Shown: in pieces, positions 17,333 to 26,812 of the stretch | Layout: every line of letters begins with the position of its first letter | Numbering within the stretch: position 1 is the stretch's first letter | Source: an uncultured Bacteroidales bacterium | Lineage (GTDB): Bacteria > Bacteroidota > Bacteroidia > Bacteroidales > UBA932 | DNA length: 64,000 bases | Direction of reading: 5' to 3' | Assembly (NCBI GenBank): GCA_949289565.1 | Contig: CASEOO010000016.1 | Coordinates: 124,001-188,000, forward strand | Made by a program: the position numbers and the translations under genes | Notes under the pieces: model-generated | Database searches by the model: none | What the model was told of the DNA's origin: nothing | What the model saw: the letters and a program-made list of their open reading frames with translations, nothing else

Positions 17333-18328
17333 TTAGATAGTTATCTCTGTAGAGGCGCCGGTTTCCCAATCCATGACCTTTATGCTCACACTTACCGCCC
17401 CTGTTTCCACAGCCTCGTCAGGATCATCTGAGCCCAGCCTGGTAATTTTCACCTCATTAATATCATATGTATGGTTGGCCTCTATCTGAGGCAGGGTTAC
17501 TGGATAATAACACGTTGTATTGCCGATGACAGTCTCCAATACCAGCCTGGTGCGCCGCGGCGACCATACATCATCTGAACTGTCCGTTTCTGTCGGGTTC
17601 GCATAACAGTAGAAATAATGAGGAGTGCCGTAAGATGAGCCTTTTGCGATATCAATGTCCAGGCCGTCATCACAGAGAAGGCTCCTGCAATCATTTTTCG
17701 AACCGGATTTGTTGTGCCATGACGAAGGCTGGCCGGCATTCAGATAATACGCATCTGCAGCCACATTCGACAGATATATTGATTTCAGCGTGACAGGAAT
17801 TCCGGCATATCCTGGAGAAGTGAATGCATTTGTCACTTTTTTGACCGAGACTCTTGCCACCAGCCTTGAAACCGGCACCTCGACATTGTCATCAGCTGAA
17901 CCTATGGTCTTCACTGCAGAGCCAGACATTACAAGGCCTTGCTCGGAATTGTGGTTCAAGTCCGATTTCAGAGAATTCAATTGAGTGAGGCTCTGAATGG
18001 AGGCCAGATACGGAGCATTGACCAAAGCCACAAATTCCCTCTCGCCTGAAGTGCATTCCAGGACCAGTTCTCTACCCGCGCCAGCAGAATAGGCATCAAG
18101 CGTCCCGTCAGGCCGGAACACAAAAATCTGCAAATCATTCACCTTGTCTTCTTCACTGAGATTTGTCACCTTGGAATGAACAGCCGGGACAGACACCTCC
18201 ACAGGAACCTTTTCTAAATCCTGGATCACTGACGCTTCCTGCAATTCATTTTCACAAGACAACAGCAAAGCAGATGCAAACACTGCCGCAACTATACTTG
18301 CGGGCTTCCCTACATTCGAATTTTTCAT
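17333..18328 (-). CDS. Mfa1/FimA-type fimbrial subunit (lipoprotein precursor)
   Basis: A 331-residue exported protein with lipobox ALLLSC and then a beta-rich body. Features seen in type V fimbrillins of Bacteroidales: an N-terminal strand QDLEKVPVEVSVPA followed by VNDLQIFVFRPDGTL, the block FVALVNAP, VPVSRLVARVSVKKV, and a C-terminal strand GAVSVSIKVMDWETGASTEITI-like tail that supplies or accepts strands during polymerisation. Known shaft proteins are lipidated, moved to the surface and cleaved before assembly; the same is inferred here. It lies 12 nt after the OmpA-like gene and just before the anchor gene. Confidence 0.8.
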   Translation of the reverse strand: MKNSNVGKPASIVAAVFASALLLSCENELQEASVIQDLEKVPVEVSVPAVHSKVTNLSEEDKVNDLQIFVFRPDGTLDAYSAGAGRELVLECTSGEREFVALVNAPYLASIQSLTQLNSLKSDLNHNSEQGLVMSGSAVKTIGSADDNVEVPVSRLVARVSVKKVTNAFTSPGYAGIPVTLKSIYLSNVAADAYYLNAGQPSSWHNKSGSKNDCRSLLCDDGLDIDIAKGSSYGTPHYFYCYANPTETDSSDDVWSPRRTRLVLETVIGNTTCYYPVTLPQIEANHTYDINEVKITRLGSDDPDEAVETGAVSVSIKVMDWETGASTEITI

Positions 18329-18340
18329 GATATGGATATT

Positions 18341-20215
18341 TTAGTTAATTTCTTCTTTTTTCACTATGTCAGAGAGTTCCGGGTCCAGATTTGCCCGGTG
18401 AACCATGGCCGGGTCCTTCCGGACACTGCGCCTGAAGCTCTCCGCAGCCAGGCCATATTCCCCTGCCCTAGCCAGAAGTATCGCACACAAATAGTCAACT
18501 TTAGCGCCGCTTTCTTTCAAGCCGGACAAAATGGAAAGCGCTGTGTCATCATAGCCTGACGAAGCCATAGCCAGGGCTGCATTGTAATCCCTGTATGGGC
18601 TCAGAATGGATGCCGCCGTTTTATAGTCCAAGTTTTTCAAGGCATCAAGCCCCTTCATGTAAACCGTATCCAGCACCTTTGTATGCACTGTATCTTTTTT
18701 AACGTCAGGACGATGCATATGAAAACTGAAATTCACAGTCCTGAGCCTCGGGTAAACCTTTTCTCTCAAATAGCGGTATTCCGGCATGGATGCCATCCTG
18801 GATTCAGCATAGTCCTTGTCTTTTTCAGCCGCCAGGCGCAGTATGGCCTCCTTGCTTGACGGCTTGAGCACAGTGTCATTTGCCACCAGAGTTCTGAAAT
18901 ATTCCCAATTCTCAGGCCTGGACTCGGATTTGACAAGGTCAACATCCAGCTCAGCCACCCGGTCCAGAACATACTTTTTCACTGAAAGCGCCCTTCCTTC
19001 CGCCAGCCGGGCATTGAACTCCACACTGCCTTCCGGGGAACACGAGGCTGTGACGATAATGGAATCCAGAACCATGTCGCGTCTGGAATATATGTCTGCG
19101 AAACATTTTCTGATTCTGGCCAGCTCTGAAGCGTTCCCAGGTCTCAGCGTATCGAGAACGGTGCTGCCATGGTCGAAATCCAGAAAAGCGGCAGTATTGT
19201 CAGTGACTACCCTGTCCACTATTTTAAACAAATAGCGAGGGGTGTCGTCAGCCAGTGACGACAATGAACTTACATAAAATGTCAACTTCTCCGGAGATGG
19301 CATCTCCAGCACCTGTTCCCCGTCCTTATGAACCGTCCCGCGAAGGCTGACGGCCAGTTTTCTCAACCCCGGAGAAGAAGACATGGTATGTGAATATCTG
19401 TACACCAGGCTGCCGTCTCCTGGCGACATGACAGTGTCCAGCCTGACATTGTTTTCAATAGGCGATTTCACGAACTTGTTGAAATACTGCTCTTTGTTCT
19501 CGATCTTCATGGCATTTCTGCGCTTGCGCTCATGCATGGTGTAATGCTCCAAAGCTAATTTCTGATTCACTCCGAAAAAATTTTCGGCCAGAGGTTCAGG
19601 AACTATGGACGAATCATTCCGCATGGCAAACGTTTCCGGAAAATACCGTTCAAGAAATGTCTCCAGCTGTTCAATACGAATAAATTCCGTGCTGTCGGTA
19701 ACGATGGATTCCAGGAAAGCCCTGTAGCGTTCATATCCTCTCAGCTGACGTTTTCTGTAGCCAGCCCCGGTGATGAATACTGGCTCCAGCGCCAATGTAT
19801 CATCCAGCGCCTCCAGTTCAGGCGAAAATCTCAGCTGGAATCCTGACGAGATCAACGCTTCCGGCACAGTCACATCGAAACTGAATGAAACACTGCCAAG
19901 CCTCTCAGCGATATTCCGGAACCGCGCCACCACCTTGGATGCTGATATGACATCAGTAGCGGTCATTTCACCTGTTTCGCTGTCTCTGATAGCATTGAGA
20001 ATAAGAGGCCCGTCAGCCGAAGCCCGGCTGGAATCTACTACCGACATCGAAATCTCGTCTTCAGGCATATCCAGTTCCTCATCCTCAGGCAGAGATATGG
20101 ACAGCTGTCCAGGCATGGAAGCTATCTCGGAATATTGCCTGAGTGAAGAACAGGAAATCAGCGCCGCTGAAACGGCCAGCATCGGCAATACAAGGATGTA
20201 TTTCTCAGAAAACAT
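18341..20215 (-). CDS. OmpA-like lipoprotein with TPR-like tail in the fimbrial operon
   Basis: About 624 residues from the ATG at 20215 (MFSEKYILVLPML, lipobox AALISC); the frame extends to 20239. An N-terminal beta-rich region is followed by an OmpA-family C-terminal domain with FDHGSTVLDTL and ASCSPEGSVEFNARLAEGRALSVKKYV, which binds peptidoglycan in this family. A helical TPR-like tail follows (GLDALKNLDYKTAASIL, LLARAGEYGLAAESFRRSV). Such proteins often accompany DUF3575 proteins in Bacteroidales fimbrial loci. Its start overlaps the DUF3575 stop, indicating translational coupling. The role is probably assembly or envelope anchoring of the fimbria, by inference. Confidence 0.75.
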   Translation of the reverse strand: MFSEKYILVLPMLAVSAALISCSSLRQYSEIASMPGQLSISLPEDEELDMPEDEISMSVVDSSRASADGPLILNAIRDSETGEMTATDVISASKVVARFRNIAERLGSVSFSFDVTVPEALISSGFQLRFSPELEALDDTLALEPVFITGAGYRKRQLRGYERYRAFLESIVTDSTEFIRIEQLETFLERYFPETFAMRNDSSIVPEPLAENFFGVNQKLALEHYTMHERKRRNAMKIENKEQYFNKFVKSPIENNVRLDTVMSPGDGSLVYRYSHTMSSSPGLRKLAVSLRGTVHKDGEQVLEMPSPEKLTFYVSSLSSLADDTPRYLFKIVDRVVTDNTAAFLDFDHGSTVLDTLRPGNASELARIRKCFADIYSRRDMVLDSIIVTASCSPEGSVEFNARLAEGRALSVKKYVLDRVAELDVDLVKSESRPENWEYFRTLVANDTVLKPSSKEAILRLAAEKDKDYAESRMASMPEYRYLREKVYPRLRTVNFSFHMHRPDVKKDTVHTKVLDTVYMKGLDALKNLDYKTAASILSPYRDYNAALAMASSGYDDTALSILSGLKESGAKVDYLCAILLARAGEYGLAAESFRRSVRKDPAMVHRANLDPELSDIVKKEEIN

Positions 20216-20768
20216 ACACAAGTGACAATAAAAGTTCATTTGGAAGAATAAAGGCTTTTGTGCCGGATTCAGTTACCTGCCCGCATGCCGGGCAGTCATA
20301 TATGGTATACTTCTTCATGCCGGTCCAGAAGCCAAGCCCGAATTCCATATTCAGAGAGGGAAGAAGCATGAGAGAATAACCGGCGGAAAAACCTACGCCA
20401 TATCCGTCCCCTTCTTCAGTTTCCGGAGAAAAAATGCCTCCTGCATTGTACTCCTGATATTTGGCCTTGGCCGCCACCCACCAGCCTGAGAACACATGCC
20501 ATGGCCACATACGCACTCCGATTTCATATGACTGCTTGCGGTTCTGCATCTGCGAACCTTTTTCGGGAAGATTGTATGTAAACGGATTATAACGCACTCC
20601 GGCATTCAGGCTCCAATGCCGAGACAATCCATAAGAAGCCTCCAGGTTCAATGTCCCCAAGTTCAGATAATCCACTATATTCGTAGACAGGGAAAACCTT
20701 CTCGCCTGGGAAGGCTGCGGCAGCATAAACACTGCCGCGGCCACCATCAAAACAATCTTTTTTATCAT
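20205..20768 (-). CDS. DUF3575-type outer-membrane barrel protein
   Basis: A 187-residue exported protein with a signal peptide (MIKKIVLMVAAAVFMLPQPSQA). The strand pattern FSLSTNIVDYLNLGTLNLEASYGLSRHWSLNAGVRY (positions about 24-60) is typical of DUF3575. It ends in LLLSLVYVF with a terminal Phe, as outer-membrane barrels do. It is full length for this family (about 180-200 residues). It sits 6 nt after the zincin-like lipoprotein gene and overlaps the OmpA-like gene. DUF3575 genes are common in Mfa-type fimbrial operons; molecular function is unknown. Confidence 0.78.
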   Translation of the reverse strand: MIKKIVLMVAAAVFMLPQPSQARRFSLSTNIVDYLNLGTLNLEASYGLSRHWSLNAGVRYNPFTYNLPEKGSQMQNRKQSYEIGVRMWPWHVFSGWWVAAKAKYQEYNAGGIFSPETEEGDGYGVGFSAGYSLMLLPSLNMEFGLGFWTGMKKYTIYDCPACGQVTESGTKAFILPNELLLSLVYVF

Positions 20769-20774
20769 ATGCTG

Positions 20775-22340
20775 TCATTTATATCTGAAAAAGACCTGCT
20801 CTATCGTCATAGCCTTTGATGGATAAAGAGAAATCATCTCGCTCTGCAATGCAGGCAGGCTGGTGACATCGGGCTGCATGGCATCCAGAAAATCCGATCT
20901 GTCCAAGCCTCTTTCATCCAGGTAGCGGAAAATCTGCGGGCTGAACCACCAGCTGGTGCCGAACTGAGGCATAGACCCGCCGTACCTGTCCTGATACATG
21001 GCGCTTTCGAGGTAGTATGCCCACATTTCCCCTACTTCACAATATCCGGCATAGCTGCCTGAGCCGTCTCCATATGTCATGCCTCCTGTCTGGACATATG
21101 ACCGCAGTATATATTCCACATACCTGTTCCAGTAGTCCAGCCCTACCTGGGAGAAATGGCTGCAATGCGCCAGTTCATGGCATGTCGCCCTGTAAACGTC
21201 ACTGTAGCTGTCCATATTCTTCGTTCCGATAGTCACATCCGGGGCAAAGAAAGATATCAACGAGGCAAAATAGCCCAGGAAATCCTTCACCAGTTCATGG
21301 GAAACGCCTACCTTGTGATGGAGCAGCACTGCGCTGCTTGCATCCAGTTTCGAAAGCAGCCAGATTCTCAAATCTCCCGGAGGAAGCGTCAGGTCCATAT
21401 CTTCTGCCCCGCACCTGGTGATGTATTCATATGCGGCATTGTTCACTGCAGAACGCAGGAAGAGCATCCTGTCAGAATCTTTAGTGATGGTCGCATTCAA
21501 GCCGGAAGCCGGGCCTTTTCCCAATGAAGATGCAGACGCCGGCTGCAATATGAGGTTGAAACCTATGGCAAATCCCTTTTCATTCTTGAATACCAGCCTG
21601 TATTTCAGATTCGCAGAGAATTTGCGAGGTATAGTATAATATCCATCTCTGTCTGTAAAAGTATTGGAAAATTTCACGAAGGTGTTGCATCTCACCCTCA
21701 CGCCTGACAATCCTACAGGCTTCCCGCCATTCGCGTCTTCATCCACAATGGTGATACGGCCGGAAGGATACACTTTCGCCGCCTTCGTTCCAGGATCCAG
21801 CATATCCCCGTTTCCGGACATGCGGTAAGCTTCTTCTTCCACAGCGGACCAGTCTATGCCTCCTGAAGCCCTGGTGTCGAAGTCTGTCTCTGTTATGAAA
21901 CATTCTTCCAGAATTTCATGACGTATTCCGTCAGGAAAGTCGTAATCCGCAGGCACTACAGTGTATTGCCATGTAATGTTTTCCCCCACAGAAGGATCCT
22001 GGTAATAATCTCCGTCCGACAAAATCTCATAGTCCAGCGGATAATCCACCAGATCCAGGCCCGAATTTGTCAAATACTCAAGCTCATACTCGTCTGCAGG
22101 AAGAAAACGCACATACAGATGCGATGTCTTAATATCATTTCCCGACCTGGTAGGATAAAGAGAAACAAAGGCATCTCTCATATTCTCTGTAGAGTAAGGA
22201 TTGTCCAGTTTTTTCCCCAGGACAATCATTGCAGGCTCGGCGTCCGCTGTCTCCGCCTGGGAGACTTCAAGACCTGCCCCGACTTTGGTGCATGCCGCCA
22301 GCAATGCACACAACAATGAAATTGAACTCAATCTGCTCAT
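20775..22340 (-). CDS. Zincin-like lipoprotein heading the fimbrial operon
   Basis: About 521 residues from the ATG at 22340 (MSRLSSISLLCALLAAC lipobox); the frame extends to 22382. The middle part has a carboxypeptidase-regulatory-like beta domain (GRITIVDEDANGGKPVG, TDRDGYYTIPRKF). Near residue 388 is CHELAHCSHF, an HExxH zinc motif, with Glu in GYCEVGEMWAYYLE about 50 residues later as a possible third ligand, as in gluzincins. It is 6 nt upstream of the DUF3575 gene. It may be a fimbria-associated peptidase or a tip or adhesin protein that kept the fold. Activity is not shown by sequence alone. Confidence 0.65.
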   Translation of the reverse strand: MSRLSSISLLCALLAACTKVGAGLEVSQAETADAEPAMIVLGKKLDNPYSTENMRDAFVSLYPTRSGNDIKTSHLYVRFLPADEYELEYLTNSGLDLVDYPLDYEILSDGDYYQDPSVGENITWQYTVVPADYDFPDGIRHEILEECFITETDFDTRASGGIDWSAVEEEAYRMSGNGDMLDPGTKAAKVYPSGRITIVDEDANGGKPVGLSGVRVRCNTFVKFSNTFTDRDGYYTIPRKFSANLKYRLVFKNEKGFAIGFNLILQPASASSLGKGPASGLNATITKDSDRMLFLRSAVNNAAYEYITRCGAEDMDLTLPPGDLRIWLLSKLDASSAVLLHHKVGVSHELVKDFLGYFASLISFFAPDVTIGTKNMDSYSDVYRATCHELAHCSHFSQVGLDYWNRYVEYILRSYVQTGGMTYGDGSGSYAGYCEVGEMWAYYLESAMYQDRYGGSMPQFGTSWWFSPQIFRYLDERGLDRSDFLDAMQPDVTSLPALQSEMISLYPSKAMTIEQVFFRYK

Positions 22341-22386
22341 AGCTCTCTCGTTTTTGCCCGGCCGCATGCCGGGACTGTTCACGCTG

Positions 22387-22394
22387 CAAATGTA
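22387..22394 (-). promoter_or_regulatory. TAnnTTTG element for the fimbrial operon
   Basis: TACATTTG on the minus strand lies 46 nt before the chosen start codon. There is no clear TTTG at -33. A perfect 14-bp palindrome lies 25 nt further upstream, in the place of that box. Confidence 0.5.
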
Positions 22395-22419
22395 AATGGA
22401 GCTATCCGTGTTATGAAGG

Positions 22420-22433
22420 ATTAAACGTTTAAT
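22420..22433. promoter_or_regulatory. 14-bp palindrome upstream of the fimbrial promoter
   Basis: ATTAAACGTTTAAT is a perfect palindrome between the divergent fimbrial and nuo operons. It is placed where a regulator could act on the fimbrial promoter. A related half site (CGTTTAA) recurs at 22494-22500. Confidence 0.4.
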
Positions 22434-22525
22434 TCAAAAAAAACGGCTGTACGCACTTCTACGGGGGATTTTTCAGTCTGAGAAAAGATTATCCGTTTAA
22501 CCGGTGCATTTTGATTTTTTTTATG

Positions 22526-22533
22526 TAACTTTG
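22526..22533 (+). promoter_or_regulatory. TAnnTTTG element for the nuo operon
   Basis: TAACTTTG on the plus strand lies 44 nt before the nuoA ATG. A TTTG at 22510-22513 is too close (12 nt) for the normal spacing, so the -33 element is uncertain. Confidence 0.5.
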
Positions 22534-22577
22534 CGCCCGATTTCTGAAAATATGTCGTATTAAAATCATTCAACGCT

Positions 22578-22928
22578 ATGAATTTCATACTGTTGGTAGT
22601 CGTAATACTTATTGCCGTCATCATGGTGGCGGCTGCAGTAGGGATAGCAAGACTCATTGCTCCCAGATCATATAATCCTCAGAAAAGCGAACCATACGAA
22701 TGCGGCATCCCGACCAGAGGAAAATCCTGGATGCAGTTCAAAGTCGGGTATTATCTTTACGCCATACTCTTCCTCATGTTCGATGTAGAGACAGTGTTTC
22801 TCTTCGCATGGGCGGTGGTGGTGCAGGACCTGGGCATCTACGGACTGGCCAGCGTGCTGTTTTTCTTGCTGATTCTGGTCCTCGGGCTTGCATACGCATG
22901 GAAGAAAGGCGCTCTTGAATGGAAATAA
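22578..22928 (+). CDS. nuoA: NADH-quinone oxidoreductase subunit A
   Basis: A 116-residue inner-membrane subunit of complex I with three membrane helices. Family marks are the loop [15 protein letters not shown] after helix 1 and [15 protein letters not shown] in helix 2. It forms part of the hinge between the membrane arm and the peripheral arm near the quinone site. It is the first gene of the nuo operon, and its stop overlaps the possible upstream start of nuoB. Confidence 0.95.
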   Translation: MNFILLVVVILIAVIMVAAAVGIARLIAPRSYNPQKSEPYECGIPTRGKSWMQFKVGYYLYAILFLMFDVETVFLFAWAVVVQDLGIYGLASVLFFLLILVLGLAYAWKKGALEWK

Positions 22929-22942
22929 AAGATGGACTATAT

Positions 22943-23593
22943 ATGAAAAGAAACGTCAACATCAAGTCGATGAAATATGAAGATTTCAACGACAACGAGT
23001 ATATCGAAGAGATGCTGAAAGAGCTCCGTGAAAACGGCACAAACGTGATAGTCGGCTGTCTCGATGACGTGATTGAATGGGGACGCAGCAACAGTCTCTG
23101 GCCGTTGACTTTTGCCACCAGCTGCTGCGGCATTGAGTTCATGGCCATCGGGGCCGCAAGGTATGATTTCGCACGCTTCGGTTTCGAGGTGGCGCGTTCT
23201 TCTCCACGCCAGGCGGACTTCATCATGGTTGCCGGCACTATCACCCACAAAATGGCCCCTGTGCTGAAACGTCTTTATGACCAGATGGCAGACCCGAAAT
23301 ATGTCGTGGCGACAGGCGGATGCGCCATAAGCGGAGGCCCTTTCAAGAAATCGTACCATGTGGTGGACGGAGTGGACAAAATCATCCCGGTGGATGTATA
23401 CATCCCAGGCTGCCCTCCAAGGCCTGAAGCCATGCTGTATGGGCTGATGCAGCTCCAGCGCAAAGTGAAAGCCGAGAAATTCCTCGGAGGCCTGAACAAA
23501 GGCATCAGCGAGAAAGAGTACGAAAAAAGGATGCGCGAGGACACAAACACCCGTGAGGATTTCAAAGAATACGATGAGTCCGGATTGGCATAG
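22943..23593 (+). CDS. nuoB: NADH-quinone oxidoreductase subunit B
   Basis: About 216 residues from the ATG at 22943; an ATG at 22919 in the same frame overlaps nuoA, but [15 protein letters not shown] fits the usual Bacteroidales N-terminus. This peripheral-arm subunit carries the terminal cluster N2, which passes electrons to quinone. The four Cys ligands are visible in ATSCCGIEF (two adjacent), ATGGCAIS and IPGCPPRPE. Full length for the family, with a charged C-terminal tail. Confidence 0.96.
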   Translation: MKRNVNIKSMKYEDFNDNEYIEEMLKELRENGTNVIVGCLDDVIEWGRSNSLWPLTFATSCCGIEFMAIGAARYDFARFGFEVARSSPRQADFIMVAGTITHKMAPVLKRLYDQMADPKYVVATGGCAISGGPFKKSYHVVDGVDKIIPVDVYIPGCPPRPEAMLYGLMQLQRKVKAEKFLGGLNKGISEKEYEKRMREDTNTREDFKEYDESGLA

Positions 23594-23655
23594 TTCAGAA
23601 CAGGCATAGAGAATTTTATCATTGCGGTTTCCAGGAAACCGCCAATAAGAAAAAT

Positions 23656-25278
23656 ATGGACAGAAACATTGACATAAAATCAAGGCTTTCCGCTCTGGAT
23701 GCCGTATGGTCTGAAGAGGGCGACGGACTTTTCAAGATTCCTGCGCCGTCGTTCAGGAAGGCCTCGGAATTTCTGAGAAACGAGGGAGGATTCGACTTCC
23801 TGCGCAGCCTGACCGGGATGGACTGGGGCGAGGACGGACTCGGATGCGTATACCATCTGGAGAATACGTCGACAGGCGAAAATATCGTCATTGCCGTATC
23901 TGACACCAACAGAGATAACGCAAGCCTGCCTTCAGTCCACGATCTGTGGAAAGGCGCCAACCTGAATGAAAGGGAAGCATATGACTTTTTCGGCATTAAA
24001 TTCATCGGGCATCCAGACCTGAGAAGGCTTTTCCTGAGAGATGACTGGAAAGGACACCCTCTGCGCAAGGACTACGACCCTTCTCTCAATCCTTTGAACA
24101 TGGAGAACGAGGTGGCAGACGATGATGCTCCGAGCTACGAAATGACATCCGACGGAAGTTACATTCTGAAAAGGCATCCCCTGTTCAACGAAGAGGAATA
24201 CGTGATAAACATAGGGCCGCAACATCCTGCGACACATGGTGTGCTGCGTTTCTGCGTATCGCTCGAAGGCGAGACTATCAAAAAGATAGACCCTCACTGC
24301 GGCTACATCCACAGAGGCATAGAAAAGCTCTGCGAGACAAGCACCTACCCCCAGACACTCGGGTTTACTGACAGGCTGGATTATCTGGGAGCGATGCAGA
24401 ACCGGCATGCACTCTGCATGTGCATCGAAAAAGCCATGGGGCTGCAGGTGTCAGACCGCATACAGTATATCAGGACCATCATGGACGAGCTCCAGAGAAT
24501 AGACTCTCACCTGCTGTTCATTTCATGTCTGGCACAGGACATGGGAGCCCTGGAAGTATTCTTCCTCGGCTTCAGAGACAGGGAAAAAGTGCTGGAAATC
24601 CTGGAGCAGACCACAGGAGGCCGTCTCATCCAGACCTACAACACTATCGGAGGAGTCCAGGCAGACATTCATCCGGACTTTGTAAAGAAAGTGAAGGAGT
24701 TCATTCCTTACATGAGGTCCAAGATGCCTGAATACCATGACATATTCACAGGAAACATCATCGCCAGGAAGAGGCTTATAGGCACTGGCGTGCTTTCCCG
24801 CGAAGATGCAATCTCTTTCGGCGCCACAGGAGGTACAGGCAGGGCTTCAGGCTGGGCCTGCGATGTCAGGAAACGGCATCCGTACGGTGTCTACGGAAAA
24901 GTGGATTTCCAGGAAATCATTTTCCACGACGGAGACTGCTTCTCCCGCTACATGGTGAGGGTAAAGGAAATAGAGGAAAGCCTCAAGATCATTGAGCAGC
25001 TCATCGACAATATTCCTGAAGGAGAATACCAGATGAAAGTGAAGCCGGTCATCAAACTGCCTGCAGGAAGCTGGTATTCAGCAGTGGAAGGCAGCCGCGG
25101 TGAATTCGGAGTTTTCATCGAAAGCCATGGCGACAAATTCCCGTACAGGGTCAAATTCCGGTCGACGGGGCTTCCGCTCGTTTCATGCGTCGACACTATC
25201 GCCAGAAACGCGAAAATAGCTGACCTGATCGCCATCGGCGGAACTCTCGACTATGTAATCCCAGACATTGACAGATAA
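23656..25278 (+). CDS. nuoCD: NADH-quinone oxidoreductase subunit C/D fusion
   Basis: A 540-residue fusion of the 30-kDa (NuoC, about residues 1-150) and 49-kDa (NuoD, about 175-540) subunits. NuoC is marked by DLWKGANLNEREAYDFFGIKF and HPLRKDYD. NuoD is marked by INIGPQHPATHGVLR, the conserved HRGIEK and the C-terminal SVEGSRGEFG...DTI. NuoD forms the quinone pocket with NuoB. Fused C/D genes occur in several lineages including Bacteroidetes. It is 62 nt after nuoB. Confidence 0.95.
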   Translation: MDRNIDIKSRLSALDAVWSEEGDGLFKIPAPSFRKASEFLRNEGGFDFLRSLTGMDWGEDGLGCVYHLENTSTGENIVIAVSDTNRDNASLPSVHDLWKGANLNEREAYDFFGIKFIGHPDLRRLFLRDDWKGHPLRKDYDPSLNPLNMENEVADDDAPSYEMTSDGSYILKRHPLFNEEEYVINIGPQHPATHGVLRFCVSLEGETIKKIDPHCGYIHRGIEKLCETSTYPQTLGFTDRLDYLGAMQNRHALCMCIEKAMGLQVSDRIQYIRTIMDELQRIDSHLLFISCLAQDMGALEVFFLGFRDREKVLEILEQTTGGRLIQTYNTIGGVQADIHPDFVKKVKEFIPYMRSKMPEYHDIFTGNIIARKRLIGTGVLSREDAISFGATGGTGRASGWACDVRKRHPYGVYGKVDFQEIIFHDGDCFSRYMVRVKEIEESLKIIEQLIDNIPEGEYQMKVKPVIKLPAGSWYSAVEGSRGEFGVFIESHGDKFPYRVKFRSTGLPLVSCVDTIARNAKIADLIAIGGTLDYVIPDIDR

Positions 25279-25290
25279 AAAAGACAGAAT

Positions 25291-26367
25291 ATGTTTGATT
25301 TCGGTACAATAACTAACTGGATCCATACTCAGCTGACCTCGCTGATGCCAGAAGCTCTGGCAATATTCATCGAATGCGTCATCATAGGAATCTGTCTCCT
25401 GCTGCTGTATGTGATCATAGCTATCATCATGATATACATGGAGCGCAAAGTCTGCGCGGCTTTCCAGTGCCGCCTCGGCCCGAACAGGGTGGGGCCATGG
25501 GGAAGCATCCAGGTCATCTGCGATGTATTCAAGATGCTGACCAAGGAAATCATCACCATCAGGCATTCGGACAAGATGCTTTACAATCTCGCCCCGTATC
25601 TGGTGATTATAGCATCCGTGACAGCATTCGCCTGCATACCGATAAGCCGGGGGCTGGAAATCCTGGACTTCAATGTAGGAGTGCTCTTCTTCATGGCTGC
25701 ATCATCCATCGGCATCATCGGCATTCTGCTGGCAGGATGGAGCTCAAACAGCAAATTCTCCCTCATCGGAGCGATGCGGAGCGGAGCCCAGATGATCAGC
25801 TACGAACTGTCAGTAGGACTTTCGATCCTGACAATCGTGGTGCTGACCGACACTATGCAGTTCTCCGAGATAGTGATGAGGCAGGCTGACGGATGGTTCA
25901 TCTTCAAAGGACACATTCCAGCCGTGATAGCGTTCATCATCTACCTGATAGCCGGGAATGCAGAAGTGAACAGAGGGCCTTTCGACCTGCCTGAGGCGGA
26001 GTCGGAACTGACAGCAGGATACCACACCGAGTATTCCGGCATGCACTTCGGGCTGTTCTATGTGGCAGAGTTTGTGAACCTTTTCATCATCTCCAGCATA
26101 GCGGCCACTATCTTCCTGGGAGGATGGATGCCCCTGCATATACCTGGACTGGACGGATTCAATGCAGTGATGGACGCCATACCGGGCTTCATCTGGTTCT
26201 TCGCAAAAGCATTCTTCATCGTATGGCTGCTGATGTGGATCAAATGGACGTTCCCGAGGCTCAGGATTGACCAGATCCTCACTCTCGAATGGAAATACCT
26301 GGTGCCGATAGGGCTTCTCAACCTGCTTCTTATGGTCGTTGTTGTCGTATTCAAATTGCATTTTTAG
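25291..26367 (+). CDS. nuoH: NADH-quinone oxidoreductase subunit H
   Basis: A 358-residue membrane subunit with about eight helices that joins the membrane arm to the peripheral arm and lines the quinone channel. Conserved blocks are YMERKVCAAFQCRLGPNRVGPWG, then AGWSSNSKFSLIGAMRSGAQMISYE, and ELTAGYHTEYSGMHFGLFY. The charged residues of these loops link quinone chemistry to proton movement in known complexes. Full length. Confidence 0.96.
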   Translation: MFDFGTITNWIHTQLTSLMPEALAIFIECVIIGICLLLLYVIIAIIMIYMERKVCAAFQCRLGPNRVGPWGSIQVICDVFKMLTKEIITIRHSDKMLYNLAPYLVIIASVTAFACIPISRGLEILDFNVGVLFFMAASSIGIIGILLAGWSSNSKFSLIGAMRSGAQMISYELSVGLSILTIVVLTDTMQFSEIVMRQADGWFIFKGHIPAVIAFIIYLIAGNAEVNRGPFDLPEAESELTAGYHTEYSGMHFGLFYVAEFVNLFIISSIAATIFLGGWMPLHIPGLDGFNAVMDAIPGFIWFFAKAFFIVWLLMWIKWTFPRLRIDQILTLEWKYLVPIGLLNLLLMVVVVVFKLHF

Positions 26368-26369
26368 TC

Positions 26370-26810
26370 ATGATCAACTATATAAAAGGTATCTTCAGCG
26401 GGCTGTGGTCTCTTCTGACAGGCATGAAGGTGACATTCCGTGAATTCTTCACAAAAAAAATCACCGAATGCTATCCTGAGAACAGAGCCACATTGAAAAT
26501 GAACGACAGATTCTGCGGCGAGCTGACCATGCCGTCCGATGAGAACGGAAACAATAAATGCATAGCCTGCGGCCTCTGCCAGATGGCCTGCCCTAACGGA
26601 AGCATCAAAATCACATCGGAAATGGTGACAGACCCTGAAACAGGGAAATCTAAAAAACACCTGGTGAAATACGAATATGACCTGGGGTCATGCATGTTCT
26701 GCCACCTTTGTGTGAACGCTTGCCCGCACAACGCTATAGAATTCTCGACAAAGTTCGAGCATGCCGTGTTCACCAGAAGCAAGCTCATCAAAACTCTGAA
26801 CAAGAAATAG
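26370..26810 (+). CDS. nuoI: NADH-quinone oxidoreductase subunit I
   Basis: A 146-residue peripheral-arm subunit with two 4Fe-4S ferredoxin motifs, CIACGLCQMACPNGS and CMFCHLCVNACPHNA (clusters N6a and N6b). The ATG at 26370 follows the nuoH stop by 2 nt; the longer frame back to 26289 lies inside nuoH and is not used. In enzymes lacking NuoEFG, this subunit is the expected entry point for electrons from an external donor such as ferredoxin or another protein. Confidence 0.94.
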   Translation: MINYIKGIFSGLWSLLTGMKVTFREFFTKKITECYPENRATLKMNDRFCGELTMPSDENGNNKCIACGLCQMACPNGSIKITSEMVTDPETGKSKKHLVKYEYDLGSCMFCHLCVNACPHNAIEFSTKFEHAVFTRSKLIKTLNKK

Positions 26811-26812
26811 CC

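Noticed and set aside
22510-22533. TTTG and TAACTTTG as a full nuo promoter
   Set aside because: The two boxes are only 12 nt apart, against the usual 19-21, so only the downstream box is listed.
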